DNA of 64,000 bases from Hymenobacter lapidiphilus. GTDB taxonomy: Bacteria; Bacteroidota; Bacteroidia; Cytophagales; Hymenobacteraceae. Shown here one piece after another: positions 55,820 through 64,000 of this stretch. The notes under the pieces are model-generated. The model searched no databases, was not told the origin of the DNA, and saw only the letters and a program-made list of their open reading frames with translations. The DNA lies in contig NZ_JABKAU010000013.1 in the NCBI RefSeq assembly GCF_013377885.1, positions 53,751 through 117,750 of the forward strand, in the 5' to 3' direction. The translations under genes and the position numbers were made by a program. Position 1 is the stretch's first letter, and every line of letters begins with the position of its first letter.

Positions 55820-57799
55820 GTGATTAATTACCCAACCTCCCTTTCCGCAAGCCGCTTGCTGGCACTGGCGCTGCTCCTATTGCCCGCGCTGCTGCACGCC
55901 CAGGCCCTGCCCGCCAACCTCACCCACGCCCGCTACGATTGGGAAGCCAAGCGCAAACCCGCCACCCTTACGGCTGCCGAGGCCCAGCAGCCCGCCGTGG
56001 TGCTGCGCGACTTCCGGGCCGAAGAGCTGGCCCCCGACGCCCGGCAGGAGATGCGCCTGTACTCGGTCGACCACCGCATTGTGCGCGTGAATTCTTCCGA
56101 CGGCATCGAGCGGTTCAATAAAATTTACCTGCCGGTGCAGGAGGGCGGGCGCATTGTGCAGCTCAAGGCCCGCACCATCAGCCCCAGGGGCGTGATTGTA
56201 GACGTGGCCGAGAGCAACATGAAGGAGCTCAAGGACGAGGATGGCGGCCGCGGCTTCAAGGTGTTTGCCGTGGAAGGCGTGGAGAAAGGCAGCGAAATCG
56301 AGTACCTGTTCACCCGCGAGCGGCCCGTGCAGTCGTTTGGCCGGGTATACCTGCAGAGTGAGGTACCCGTGCGCAACCTGCGGGTGGAGCTTATCACGCC
56401 CGAAAACCTGACGTTTGAGATGTACCGCTACCCCGGCGGTCTGCTGCCCGATTCCGTGCGGGCGGGCAAGCGCATCATCGGCCTTTCGCTGCGCGATGTG
56501 CCGGCCCTGCGCGAGGAGGGCTTTGCCCATGCCGCTGCCCAGCGTCAGCGCCTCGAATACAAGCTGGCCTACAACGCCAACCAGGACCGCCGCCGGGCTT
56601 ACACCTGGGCCGATGCCGCCAGCTACCTCCACGAGCGGATGTACCAGTGGAACAAAGACGAGCTGAAGGCCGTCGACAAGCTGATCAAGCAGCTCAAACT
56701 GCCCGCCGACCAGCCCCTGCCGGCTCTGGAGAACTACCTCAAAACCAACTTCCAGCTGGGCACGGCCGGCGGCCCCGAAAAGCTGACCGACGTGCTGGCC
56801 GCCCGCGCTGCCTCCGATATGGGCGCCGCCCGGCTGTTTGCCGCGCTGTTCAGCCGCCTGAACATTGCCAACGAGCTGGTGATGACTACCGACCGCACCG
56901 AAACGGCCTTCGACGACGCCTTCGATACCTGGAACTACCTGGACAATCCGGCGTTCTACCTGCCCGCCACCAAGCAGTGGCTGGCCCCCGGCCGCGCCGA
57001 TTACCGCCTGCCCCTGATTCCGGCTGAGTGGACAGCCAACAAGGGCCTGTTTGTGCGCCGCGTGCAGTTGGGCAGCACCGAAACAGCCGTGGGTACCCTC
57101 GGCGACATTCCTACTACCACCGCCGACCAGAGCCCGAACGACCTCGCCATTCAGGTGCAGTTTGCTCCCAACCTCGACAAAAGCACGGTTACCATCAAAC
57201 AGACGCTGGGCGGCTACTCAGCCCAGCCCATCCAGCCGTTTTTGGCCTTTGTGCCCGACGATAAGCGCCAGGAAGTGCTGGAAAGCATCATTAAACCCAA
57301 CGTGCCCGATGCCGTTTTCCAGAAGGTAACCGTAACGAACGGGGAAAGTGGCCTGAATCCGCTGGAAAAGCCGTTCATCGTGGATGCGACGCTGGAGTCG
57401 GTGGCGCTGCTCGACCGGGCCGGCCCGAAGTACCTGTTCAAAGTCGGGACGCTGCTCGGCCCGCAGTCGGAGCTGTACCAGAGCGAAGAGCGGCAATTTG
57501 ACGTGGAAAACGAATTCAACCGCCGCTACAACCGCACCATCACGTTCACGCTGCCGCCCGGCTACCAGGTGCGTAACCTGAACGATTTAAACATGGACGT
57601 GCAGGCTGGCCCCACCGCCGCCGGCCCCGAGTTTCTGTTCAAATCCGGCTACGAGCAGCAGGGCCAGCAGGTCACGGTCACCATCCGCGAGTACTACCGC
57701 CAGATACGCTGGCCCAAAGCCGATTTTCAGGCCTTCCGCAGCGTGGTGAATGCGGCCGCCAACTTCAACAAAGTGGTGTTGGTGCTGGAGAAGAAGTAG
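55820..57799 (+). CDS. DUF3857 protein without transglutaminase residues
   Basis: 659 residues from a GTG at 55820, with signal peptide around LLALALLLLPALLHAQ. The DUF3857 N-terminus (about 60-270) is followed by a transglutaminase-like fold. The catalytic Cys is absent (AARAASDMGAARLFAALFSR) and the His position reads DDAFDTWNYLDNPAFYLPAT. The C-terminal beta domain includes ITFTLPPGYQVRNLND. It is a paralogue of the preceding protein with a dead core, perhaps a binding partner. The start codon is uncertain: no ATG precedes the signal peptide. Confidence 0.8.
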   Translation: MINYPTSLSASRLLALALLLLPALLHAQALPANLTHARYDWEAKRKPATLTAAEAQQPAVVLRDFRAEELAPDARQEMRLYSVDHRIVRVNSSDGIERFNKIYLPVQEGGRIVQLKARTISPRGVIVDVAESNMKELKDEDGGRGFKVFAVEGVEKGSEIEYLFTRERPVQSFGRVYLQSEVPVRNLRVELITPENLTFEMYRYPGGLLPDSVRAGKRIIGLSLRDVPALREEGFAHAAAQRQRLEYKLAYNANQDRRRAYTWADAASYLHERMYQWNKDELKAVDKLIKQLKLPADQPLPALENYLKTNFQLGTAGGPEKLTDVLAARAASDMGAARLFAALFSRLNIANELVMTTDRTETAFDDAFDTWNYLDNPAFYLPATKQWLAPGRADYRLPLIPAEWTANKGLFVRRVQLGSTETAVGTLGDIPTTTADQSPNDLAIQVQFAPNLDKSTVTIKQTLGGYSAQPIQPFLAFVPDDKRQEVLESIIKPNVPDAVFQKVTVTNGESGLNPLEKPFIVDATLESVALLDRAGPKYLFKVGTLLGPQSELYQSEERQFDVENEFNRRYNRTITFTLPPGYQVRNLNDLNMDVQAGPTAAGPEFLFKSGYEQQGQQVTVTIREYYRQIRWPKADFQAFRSVVNAAANFNKVVLVLEKK

Positions 57800-57846
57800 C
57801 GTTTCTTCTCAAAAGGACATCCCCTGCCCCCATACCTCAATTGCCC

Positions 57847-58422
57847 ATGCCCCGACTGTTGCTTGCGGCGCTGCTGCTGATAACTGCTCCGGCCGCTGCC
57901 CAAACTGTCCCTGCTATGCCCGCTACCGATGCCGCCGTTGCCTCGCCTTTGCGCACGTATGCCCTGCGGCTGAAGCCGGGGCAGGACTTGCGGCGCGAGC
58001 TGCTGGCCTTTGCGCAAGCCCATAGTCTGCGGGCGGCCTGCATCCTCACCGGCGTGGGCAGCCTGACTACGGCCACGCTCCGGCTGGCCAATCAGGAGGG
58101 CCCCACGGTGTACCAGGGCCATTTCGAAATCGTGTCGCTGGTCGGCACGTTGTCGGTCAATGGCAGCCACCTGCACCTCTCGGTGGCCGACTCGACGGGC
58201 CGCACGCTGGGCGGCCACCTGCTCGGTGGTAACATCATTTATACCACCGCCGAGCTGGTTATCGGCGAGCTGCCGGCCCTGGATTTCCGGCGCGAAACTG
58301 ACCCCACTTTTGGCTACCAGGAGTTGGTGGTGCGGCCCGCCACGGCAGCTGCGGCCACGACTTCCAAGCCAGCTACCGTTCCGGTCAGGAAAAAAAACCT
58401 GCCGCCCCGCGACCGGAATTGA
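57847..58422 (+). CDS. PPC/DUF296-domain protein with signal peptide
   Basis: 191 residues from ATG 57847 (MPRLLLAALLLITAPAAAQT). A PPC (DUF296) domain follows (about 35-165): LRTYALRLKPGQDLRRELLA, AACILTGVGSLTTATLRLA, HLHLSVADSTGRTLGGHLLG and IYTTAELVIGELPALDF. PPC proteins are normally cytosolic and often joined to AT-hooks; here the chain has an export signal and a basic C-terminal tail (VPVRKKNLPPRDRN). The metal-binding GSH-like site is HLHLSVAD. It is probably periplasmic; the role is unclear. Confidence 0.82.
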   Translation: MPRLLLAALLLITAPAAAQTVPAMPATDAAVASPLRTYALRLKPGQDLRRELLAFAQAHSLRAACILTGVGSLTTATLRLANQEGPTVYQGHFEIVSLVGTLSVNGSHLHLSVADSTGRTLGGHLLGGNIIYTTAELVIGELPALDFRRETDPTFGYQELVVRPATAAAATTSKPATVPVRKKNLPPRDRN

Positions 58423-58574
58423 GGAAGTATAATCCCTGACTATAGGCAATAACCCCAGCAGCGCGACATGTGGGTGACGACGACCCACCGCAAGCGTAGT
58501 TGCAAACGGGTGGTCTTGGCTTATTTAGTCGGCATGACGAGCAAATTCCGTTTCTTGTGGAAAACCCGCCCGCC

Positions 58575-59090
58575 ATGTCCAACCAACCCGCTTCTGTTGC
58601 CGCACCCGATACCGCCCGCCTGGAGAAGTTCTGCCGCGATATCAGCAACCCGCTCAAGCTGAAGCTGTTTATGCTGCGCAAGCTGCCCATGGCCTACCTG
58701 GCCGGCCTGCGCCTGGCCGAGGTGCAGGCGGAACGTTGCGTCGTTACGGTGCCCTATAAATACCTTACCCAGAATCCGTTCCGGAGCATCTACTTCGCTT
58801 GCCTAAGCATGGCAGCCGAAATGGCCAGCGGCCTGCTGGCCATGATGCACGTGCAGAGCGGCGGGCCAGTCTCCATGCTCGTAGTGAGTCTGGAAGCCGA
58901 TTTCACCAAGAAAGCCGTGGGCCTCATCCGTTTTACCTGCCCCGACGGGGCCGCCATCGGCCAGGCCATTGCCGAGAGCCGCGCCACCGGCGAAGGCCGC
59001 ACCGTGGTGGCCACGAGCACCGGCACCGACGAAGCCGGCGATACGGTGGCCGTCTTTCGGGTTACGTGGTCGTTCCGGGCGAAACGGTGA
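58575..59090 (+). CDS. DUF4442 / hotdog-fold thioesterase-like protein
   Basis: 171 residues from ATG 58575 (MSNQPASVAAPDTARLEKFC). The hotdog fold begins near 45: LAGLRLAEVQAERCVVTVPY, the central NPFRSIYFACLSMAAEMASG helix, and a beta part containing SMLVVSLEADFTKKAVGLIR. It resembles PaaI-like acyl-CoA thioesterases grouped as DUF4442. The catalytic residue is not clear. It is cytosolic. The downstream family B repeat is the terminator for both this gene and the convergent DACNV gene. Confidence 0.85.
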   Translation: MSNQPASVAAPDTARLEKFCRDISNPLKLKLFMLRKLPMAYLAGLRLAEVQAERCVVTVPYKYLTQNPFRSIYFACLSMAAEMASGLLAMMHVQSGGPVSMLVVSLEADFTKKAVGLIRFTCPDGAAIGQAIAESRATGEGRTVVATSTGTDEAGDTVAVFRVTWSFRAKR

Positions 59091-59095
59091 TTTTC

Positions 59096-59245
59096 AGGGC
59101 TTAGGGGCGAACAAAACCGCCTGTCATCCTGAGCGCAGCGAAGGACCTTGTTGAGAAGAACGGCCGTAACAACGACTCTTTCTGGCAGAACAAGATCCTT
59201 CGCTGCGCTCAGGATGACAGGCGGTTTTGTTCGCCCCTAAGCCCT
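59096..59245. repeat. Inverted repeat family B, copy 4, with long mirrored flanks
   Basis: The family B core (CCGCCTGTCATCCTGAGCGC) is extended outward by about 20 copy-specific bases, AGGGCTTAGGGGCGAACAAA, mirrored at the right edge. The right flank abuts the stop codon (59244-59246) of the convergent gene. Confidence 0.9.
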
Positions 59246-60818
59246 ATTCATCCAGCGCACTGTCCTTGGTAATTACGTCCATCAGGCCGTCTTCGCTCAC
59301 TACAATGGCAATGCAGGGGTAGGGGCTGCTTTCGACGTAGCGGATGGCCGAATTGTAGCGGGCTCCGCGGGTGCTGGTGCCGCGGCCGGTAGCCTTACCG
59401 TCCAGAATGACGCCGATGGAGTAGCAGAAAGCATCCGGGTCGAGCAACACGGCGCCATCGATGGCCGTGACCAAGCGGGTGATGAGCGGGGTGAGCGGTA
59501 CGGGTTCGATGAGGGTACATTGCAGCTTGAGGCGGTCGGCTTCGGCCAGGGCCTCGGTGGTGATGACGAGCAGCGTGCCGTGCTTCTGGCGGCTGGCTTC
59601 GAGCACCACATCCCAGAGCTTTTCTACTTTGGCCGAATCGGTGAGCTCAAACGTGCGGCGCAGGTCGCGGCGGAACTTGGTGCGGTTGAGGCGGGCGCGG
59701 GGCAGGCTGGGGTGGCCGTAGTGGGCGCGCATGAGCACTTGGCCGCCATGCTGAAACTCCCAGGCGTAGTGGGTGATAAAGCTGATGACGAATAAATCCT
59801 CCCGGGCGGCATCATACTGGCCGACTTGCCGGCCCAGCGCATACACGTTCTCACCGTCGGCCAGCAGGCTTACATCGGAGGTTGTCATTTCGAGCAGCTT
59901 GCGCACGGCCCGGTAATCGGTGAGCGGGGTAGGGCAGGTGAGGGCGAATACCTCCGAGAGGTTGGGGTGGCCGCGGCGGGCCAGCAGCAGCTTGCCCACC
60001 CCTTCGGCCCCCTCGTAGCGCAACGACGAGATGGTGTTGCAGGTGGCGAACAGCTTGGTAGCCGCGGGGTTCATGCCCATATCCTGGGCCGGCGTGTCCA
60101 TAAACAGCTTGCCCGCCGAGCGGATAATCTCGTCGGCGTCGCGGGGGCGGATGAGCAGGCCCGACCCCGGCTCCGGCTCGGTCAGCGACTTGATGCAGTC
60201 TTCGTTGAAGCGCAGAATGGCCGCCTGAATAAGCGAGTGGGGCAGTTGGCGGCCGTCGGTATAGAAGCGGTTGGGCTGCAGCGAAGGGTAGCTGTTGTAC
60301 ACTTTGCGGTTGAGCCGGAGCACGGGCATCACCGCGAAATGGCCAATCTGGGCCGGCCAACCGGCAAACGACAGGCGTTTGTCGGCGGCGTCGAGCTCGT
60401 CGAGCACCTCCTGCACGGCCAGGCGCACACCCCGGCCAAACTGCTTGCGGCGCTGCATATCCTCACTCTCCACATCGGGGTCGGTGGTAAACTGCCAGTT
60501 GTGCGCCAGCTGCAGGGCCTGGCCCCGCTCCAGCACCCGCGCAAAATGGTGGGCGGGCACTGCCGAGTCGGCGGGCTCGAACTCGGCCGCCGCGTACAGG
60601 TCGTTATGGGTTCGGCCGGCCGCCGTCAGGGGCAGCGCCAACAGATACACGTACGGGTCGAGGTCTTCGTCGAGGGCATCGAACAGGCCGTTGGCTACCG
60701 TTTGGGCGGCCTGCCGGAACCGCGCCTGATAGGGCCAGATGGGGTGGCTGGTGGGCAGGGGCAGGGGCGTGCCGAAGGCAACGGGTGGGGCAGAAAGCAG
60801 CGGCAGCGGAGAAAGCAT
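59244..60818 (-). CDS. DACNV-type protein with diadenylate cyclase-like C-terminal domain
   Basis: 524 residues. The long N-terminal half (about 1-370) is mixed and includes YLLALPLTAAGRTHNDLYAA and QIGHFAVMPVLRLNRKVYNS. The C-terminal domain has DAC-like motifs: DGAVLLDPDA (from Asp454), and a GRGTSTRGARYNSAIRY stretch in place of the usual GTRHRAA. I recognise this arrangement as the DACNV sensor plus DAC module seen in nucleotide-signalling contexts. DAC enzymes make c-di-AMP; the altered motif leaves activity uncertain. No phosphodiesterase or riboswitch is nearby. Confidence 0.75.
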   Translation of the reverse strand: MLSPLPLLSAPPVAFGTPLPLPTSHPIWPYQARFRQAAQTVANGLFDALDEDLDPYVYLLALPLTAAGRTHNDLYAAAEFEPADSAVPAHHFARVLERGQALQLAHNWQFTTDPDVESEDMQRRKQFGRGVRLAVQEVLDELDAADKRLSFAGWPAQIGHFAVMPVLRLNRKVYNSYPSLQPNRFYTDGRQLPHSLIQAAILRFNEDCIKSLTEPEPGSGLLIRPRDADEIIRSAGKLFMDTPAQDMGMNPAATKLFATCNTISSLRYEGAEGVGKLLLARRGHPNLSEVFALTCPTPLTDYRAVRKLLEMTTSDVSLLADGENVYALGRQVGQYDAAREDLFVISFITHYAWEFQHGGQVLMRAHYGHPSLPRARLNRTKFRRDLRRTFELTDSAKVEKLWDVVLEASRQKHGTLLVITTEALAEADRLKLQCTLIEPVPLTPLITRLVTAIDGAVLLDPDAFCYSIGVILDGKATGRGTSTRGARYNSAIRYVESSPYPCIAIVVSEDGLMDVITKDSALDE

Positions 60819-60830
60819 GGGGAGATGGAT

Positions 60831-60901
60831 AACTAGTTGCCAGTTGTCAGTAATCAGTTGCTAGTCGTTGAACAGCCTAGCAACCGACAACCGACAACTC
60901 A
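60831..60901. repeat. Short GTT/CAA-rich repeat cluster
   Basis: ACTAGTTGCCAGTTGTCAGT and CAGTTGCTAGTCGTTG are followed by CAACCGACAACCGACAAC in inverse sense. Similar in style to the cluster at 38131. It precedes the DACNV gene start. Confidence 0.5.
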
Positions 60902-60914
60902 ATAACGGTCGGGC

Positions 60915-61706
60915 TTATAAAGAGAATACAACCGGCAGCACCATCTTTTGCTTTATCGGCTGGCCTTTGTACAGGGCCGGCTCCCACTTGGGGGCCGCCT
61001 TCAGCAGCCGGATGGCCTCCTCATCGAGCCCCGAACCCAGGCGCTTTATCGGCTTGATGTCGGTGAGCGAGCCGTCCTTTTCTATGATAAATTCCATCAT
61101 CACTTTACCATTAATTTTGCGCTGCAGAGCCAGAGCAGGATATTTCTGGTTGGCCTGAATCCACTCGAAAAAAGCCTCGGTGCCACCCACCGGCCGCGCC
61201 GGCCGGTCAGCCGTTACCACCTGGGTGCCGCCGTCGGCTGCACCGGCCGGAGCCGGGGTTGTGGCCGCCGCGCCTGTTTCGCCCGGAATCTGGAACGTGA
61301 CGGGTACCACCTGGCGCTGGCGCACAATGCCGCCGCGGTGCCGGGCGGGCGTCCAGCGCGGGGCGGCTTTAATGAGGCGCACGGCCTCGGCATCGAGCAA
61401 GGCGTTGCCGGGCTGGGCAACAGCTACCTCGCCAAGCGAGCCGGTTTTTTCTACCACAAACGTAACCGTAACCGTGCCCTGGGCCCCGGTCTGCAGCGCG
61501 GCAGTAGGGTACTGCTGGTTGTCGGCCAGATATTGGGCAAAGGCTTCCAGGCCGCCGGCGGGCAGAGCGGGCTGTTCCACGGCCTCGTACACGGTATTGG
61601 CCGCCGGGGCTTTGGGGTATTTAAGCTTTTGCTGGGCGAGAGCGGGGGAATGGGCGGCGGCGCTCAGCAGGGCGCTCAGTAAAACTTGACGAAAAGGCTG
61701 TTTCAT
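60915..61706 (-). CDS. TonB C-terminal domain protein, two copies
   Basis: 263 residues from ATG 61706 (MKQPFRQVLLSALLSAAAHS), with a signal peptide and no TM anchor. Two TonB_C domains: about 45-130 (YPTAALQTGAQGTVTVTFVV) and about 175-260 (YPALALQRKINGKVMMEFII), joined by an Ala/Pro/Gly linker. TonB_C normally contacts TonB-dependent receptors, but secreted tandem versions without an anchor are common in Bacteroidota with unclear roles. Domain count and order are visible; function is not. It is divergent from the MutS-like gene. Confidence 0.85.
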   Translation of the reverse strand: MKQPFRQVLLSALLSAAAHSPALAQQKLKYPKAPAANTVYEAVEQPALPAGGLEAFAQYLADNQQYPTAALQTGAQGTVTVTFVVEKTGSLGEVAVAQPGNALLDAEAVRLIKAAPRWTPARHRGGIVRQRQVVPVTFQIPGETGAAATTPAPAGAADGGTQVVTADRPARPVGGTEAFFEWIQANQKYPALALQRKINGKVMMEFIIEKDGSLTDIKPIKRLGSGLDEEAIRLLKAAPKWEPALYKGQPIKQKMVLPVVFSL

Positions 61707-61872
61707 AGAAATAAAGCAGGACGAGATGCGGCCGGCCTGACACAACAACCGTACCTGCCGCCCTTCAAGTTCGGAATTTAGATGAGAAGGAGCCTTGGGT
61801 GAGGGAGCGAGGCGGTAATGCGGGAGGAGCTGTGGGGAAATACGCCCGCCTTCGCACCGTTGGGGATGAGAC

Positions 61873-61880
61873 TATCTTTG
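61873..61880 (+). promoter_or_regulatory. Candidate -7 box of the MutS-like gene
   Basis: TATCTTTG fits TAnnTTTG and is 34 bases before the GTG start. TTCG at 61851-61854 is a weak -33 (18-base spacing). Confidence 0.4.
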
Positions 61881-61914
61881 CCGCAGCCCCCAACCTTTCA
61901 AGCACCACGCCAAC

Positions 61915-63867
61915 GTGTCCGATTACCGCCCGCTACCCAGCAACCCCACCACCCTTTTTCAGGAGAACCTAAGCCAGCACACGGCGCGGGAATCCTATTT
62001 CGCTGCCCGGCACCGGGCCGTGGCGCTGGTGCGGCTGGCCGTGTTTGTGGCCGCCGGCGCGGGTATCTGGCTGTTGCTGAGTGCGGGCCAAACGGCTGCC
62101 GCGCTGGGGCTGGGCGTGGCGGCTTACCTGGTGTTTATCGGGCTGGTGCGCTGGCACGATGCCGTGGGCTACCGCCGCGAGCATCACCGGCTGATGGCCC
62201 AACTCAACCGCGACGAGCTGGCCCGGCTGGCCGGCGAGCTGGCCGGCTTCGACCCCGGCCGCCGCTACCTCGACGCCCAGCACCCTTACGCCGCCGACCT
62301 CGACGTTTTCGGCGACCACTCGCTGTTTCAGCTGCTCAACCGCAGCACCTCTCGGCTGGGTCAGGACTGGCTGGCGGGCTGGCTGCTGACTCCGGCCCTA
62401 CCCGAAACCGTGCGGGAGCGGCAACTGGCCGCCGCCGAGCTGGCCCCCGAAGTAGGCTGGCAGCAGGAGTGGCAGGCCCGCGCCCGCCACTACCCACGCC
62501 AGGAAACCGACCCGCGCCAGTTTGCTGGCTGGTTGCGCGAGCCCGATTTCTTTGTGGGCCGTGGCTGGATATTGCCACTGCTGGGGCTGGTGCCGCTGCT
62601 TAGTCTGGTGGGCGTGGGGCTGATGCTCGGTGGCTACGGCATGCAGTGGCTGTTGCTGTTGTTGCCGGCCGTGGTGCTCAATGGTGCTTTCGGGCAGGTG
62701 CGGGCCCGTTACTACAAGCACGCCACCACCATGCGCGACGCGCTGCGGGCTGCCCACGACCAGCTGGAGCACTTCGAGGCCGGCACCTGGCAGAGCCCGG
62801 CGTTGCAGCGGCTGCACCGCACCCTGCACGATACCGGCAACACGGCCGCCGCCCGGCTGCTGAAACGCCTGAGCAACATTGCCGGCTGGTTTTCTGCCCG
62901 CCAGAACCCGGCCGTGGCCGGTGGCCTGAATACGCTGCTGCTCTGGGATTTGTGGGGGATCTGGCAGCTGGAGCGCTGGAAGCGACGGATCAGCGGAGGC
63001 CTGGAGCCACTGCTCGAAGCGGCCGCCGAGCTGGATGCACTGGTGAGCCTGGCCGCTTTCCGGGCCGCCAACCCCACTTTTGCTACTCCCGACCTCGCGG
63101 CGGTGCCCCTGACGGTAGAGGCCACGGCGTTGGGCCACCCGCTGCTGTTCGGCGGCGAAGGCGTACGCAACGACTTCAGTACCACCGGTACCGGGCAAAC
63201 GGTGATTGTAACGGGCTCGAACATGGCGGGCAAAAGCACGTTTCTGCGCACCGTGGGCCTGAACCTGGTGCTGGCCCAGGCCGGCGCGGTGGTAGCAGCC
63301 GGCTCGTTCCGCTGCGGTCCCGCGCAGGTGTTCACCGCCATGCGCAGCCACGACAATCTGGCCGAAAGCACCTCCTCGTTCTACGCCGAGCTCAAGCGCC
63401 TGCGCCTGCTGCTGGACATGACGGAAGGAGAGGAGCTGAAAAGTAAAAGTGAAAAATTGAAGGTTGCCGACGGAGTAGTTTCATTGGTTGCTGATGCCAC
63501 TGCTGCCGCCTTGTCTCCAACCAACGACCTGAGCACTAAAAACGAAGCACTAAGCTCCATTCCGGTGTTCTACCTGCTCGATGAGATTCTGAAGGGAACC
63601 AACTCGGCCGACCGGCACCGTGGGGCGCGGGCGCTGGTGTTCCAGTTGCGCGAGCGGGCTGCCAGCGGCCTCATCAGCACCCACGACCTGGAGCTGGCCG
63701 CCCTCGAAACCGACCTGCCCGCCCACGTGCGCAACGTCAGCTTCAACTCCTACCTCAACCCCAACGGCACCCTGCGCTTCGACTACCAGCTCACGCCCGG
63801 CATGTGCCGCTCCTTCAACGCCAGCCAGCTCATGCGTCTGATGGGTATTGAGGTAGGGGAGGACTGA
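61915..63867 (+). CDS. Membrane MutS-like ATPase (MutS-related, two TM regions)
   Basis: 650 residues from GTG 61915 (VSDYRPLPSNPTTL). TM segments: near 40-80 (VALVRLAVFVAAGAGIWLLL) and near 218-255 (ILPLLGLVPLLSLVGVGLML). Core and lever helices follow, then the MutS ATPase: Walker A GSNMAGKS (434-441), Walker B YLLDEIL (Asp556) and THDLELA. The Walker A-B gap is about 122 residues, against about 79 in E. coli MutS, because of a low-complexity insert (about 502-545). No mismatch-binding domain is seen. This group is common in Bacteroidota with unclear function. Confidence 0.88.
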   Translation: MSDYRPLPSNPTTLFQENLSQHTARESYFAARHRAVALVRLAVFVAAGAGIWLLLSAGQTAAALGLGVAAYLVFIGLVRWHDAVGYRREHHRLMAQLNRDELARLAGELAGFDPGRRYLDAQHPYAADLDVFGDHSLFQLLNRSTSRLGQDWLAGWLLTPALPETVRERQLAAAELAPEVGWQQEWQARARHYPRQETDPRQFAGWLREPDFFVGRGWILPLLGLVPLLSLVGVGLMLGGYGMQWLLLLLPAVVLNGAFGQVRARYYKHATTMRDALRAAHDQLEHFEAGTWQSPALQRLHRTLHDTGNTAAARLLKRLSNIAGWFSARQNPAVAGGLNTLLLWDLWGIWQLERWKRRISGGLEPLLEAAAELDALVSLAAFRAANPTFATPDLAAVPLTVEATALGHPLLFGGEGVRNDFSTTGTGQTVIVTGSNMAGKSTFLRTVGLNLVLAQAGAVVAAGSFRCGPAQVFTAMRSHDNLAESTSSFYAELKRLRLLLDMTEGEELKSKSEKLKVADGVVSLVADATAAALSPTNDLSTKNEALSSIPVFYLLDEILKGTNSADRHRGARALVFQLRERAASGLISTHDLELAALETDLPAHVRNVSFNSYLNPNGTLRFDYQLTPGMCRSFNASQLMRLMGIEVGED

Positions 63868-63920
63868 CGGAATGGAAGTCGAAACAGTACGGTAGTCTAA
63901 CTAATCCAAGTTGCGAAGCA

Positions 63921-64000
63921 CAATGTAGGGGCGGGGCTTGTCCCCGCCCCCCCTTCGCGCCGCATCAAGGGTAATCGTTCAACGGCGGGCCGGGGCAAGC
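63921..64000. repeat. Inverted repeat family A, copy 10 (cut by window edge)
   Basis: AATGTAGGGGCGGGGCTTGT begins at the 3' side of the MutS-like gene, and the right arm (GGCGGGCCGGGGCAAGC) is truncated at 64000. Confidence 0.85.

Noticed and set aside
57841..57846. TTG at 57841 as start of the PPC-domain gene
   Set aside because: An ATG two codons later gives a normal signal peptide and is the better start.

Overview
The window is a GC-rich chromosomal stretch of a Bacteroidota bacterium, most like Hymenobacter or a close relative in the Cytophagales. This is inferred from a type IX secretion sorting tail on a secreted esterase, a SusD remnant, several DUF3857/transglutaminase and lipoprotein genes, the absence of Shine-Dalgarno sequences, promoter-like TAnnTTTG boxes, and many long inverted repeats between genes. 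No rRNA, tRNA, CRISPR array, prophage or transposase gene was seen.

Layout: 1-1036 is the N-terminal part of ClpB, running off the left edge. 1140-2470 is a sharply AT-rich island holding one coiled-coil, two-TM protein whose frame breaks at an A7 run. 2532-7968 carries a NUDIX hydrolase, PfkB-type phosphofructokinase, a T9SS-secreted PHB-depolymerase-like esterase and a HipA-like kinase/DUF3037 pair. 8049-15503 is a reverse-strand block: an LVIVD lipoprotein operon, a 2-hydroxyacid dehydrogenase, an S9 peptidase homologue that has lost its nucleophile, a nitroreductase and a pirin. 15737-21665 holds GluQ-RS, a SusD fragment, endonuclease V, two DUF1990-type proteins, a b-type cytochrome and a zinc alcohol dehydrogenase. 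21828-30218 is mixed metabolism: serine hydrolase, Ldh-family dehydrogenase, Ppx/GppA, rRNA-type methyltransferase, DapF, an orphan ABC ATPase and a GNAT enzyme.

30446-33011 pairs a glycosyltransferase with UDP-galactopyranose mutase. 33330-42764 is a housekeeping and protein-quality run: SecA, DeoC, a SPOR lipoprotein, an M20 amidohydrolase, an outer-membrane protein, Hsp20 and HtrA/DegP. 42880-44784 is an accessory AAA ATPase whose partner gene is decayed. An ALDH7-type dehydrogenase follows. 47274-57799 is a cell-envelope region: an ECF sigma factor, a membrane-anchored regulator and a DUF4097-like protein, then a 1109-residue TPR/MORN-repeat protein overlapping a transglutaminase, and a second DUF3857 protein without catalytic residues. 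The right end has a secreted PPC-domain protein, a DUF4442 protein, a DACNV/diadenylate-cyclase-like protein, a TonB-C protein and a membrane MutS-like ATPase.

The strongest non-genic signals are (i) at least four families of long intergenic inverted repeats, several with copy-specific outer flanks mirrored on both sides, and (ii) a TGyCA-N3-TGGCr motif upstream of both chaperone genes, clpB and hsp20.
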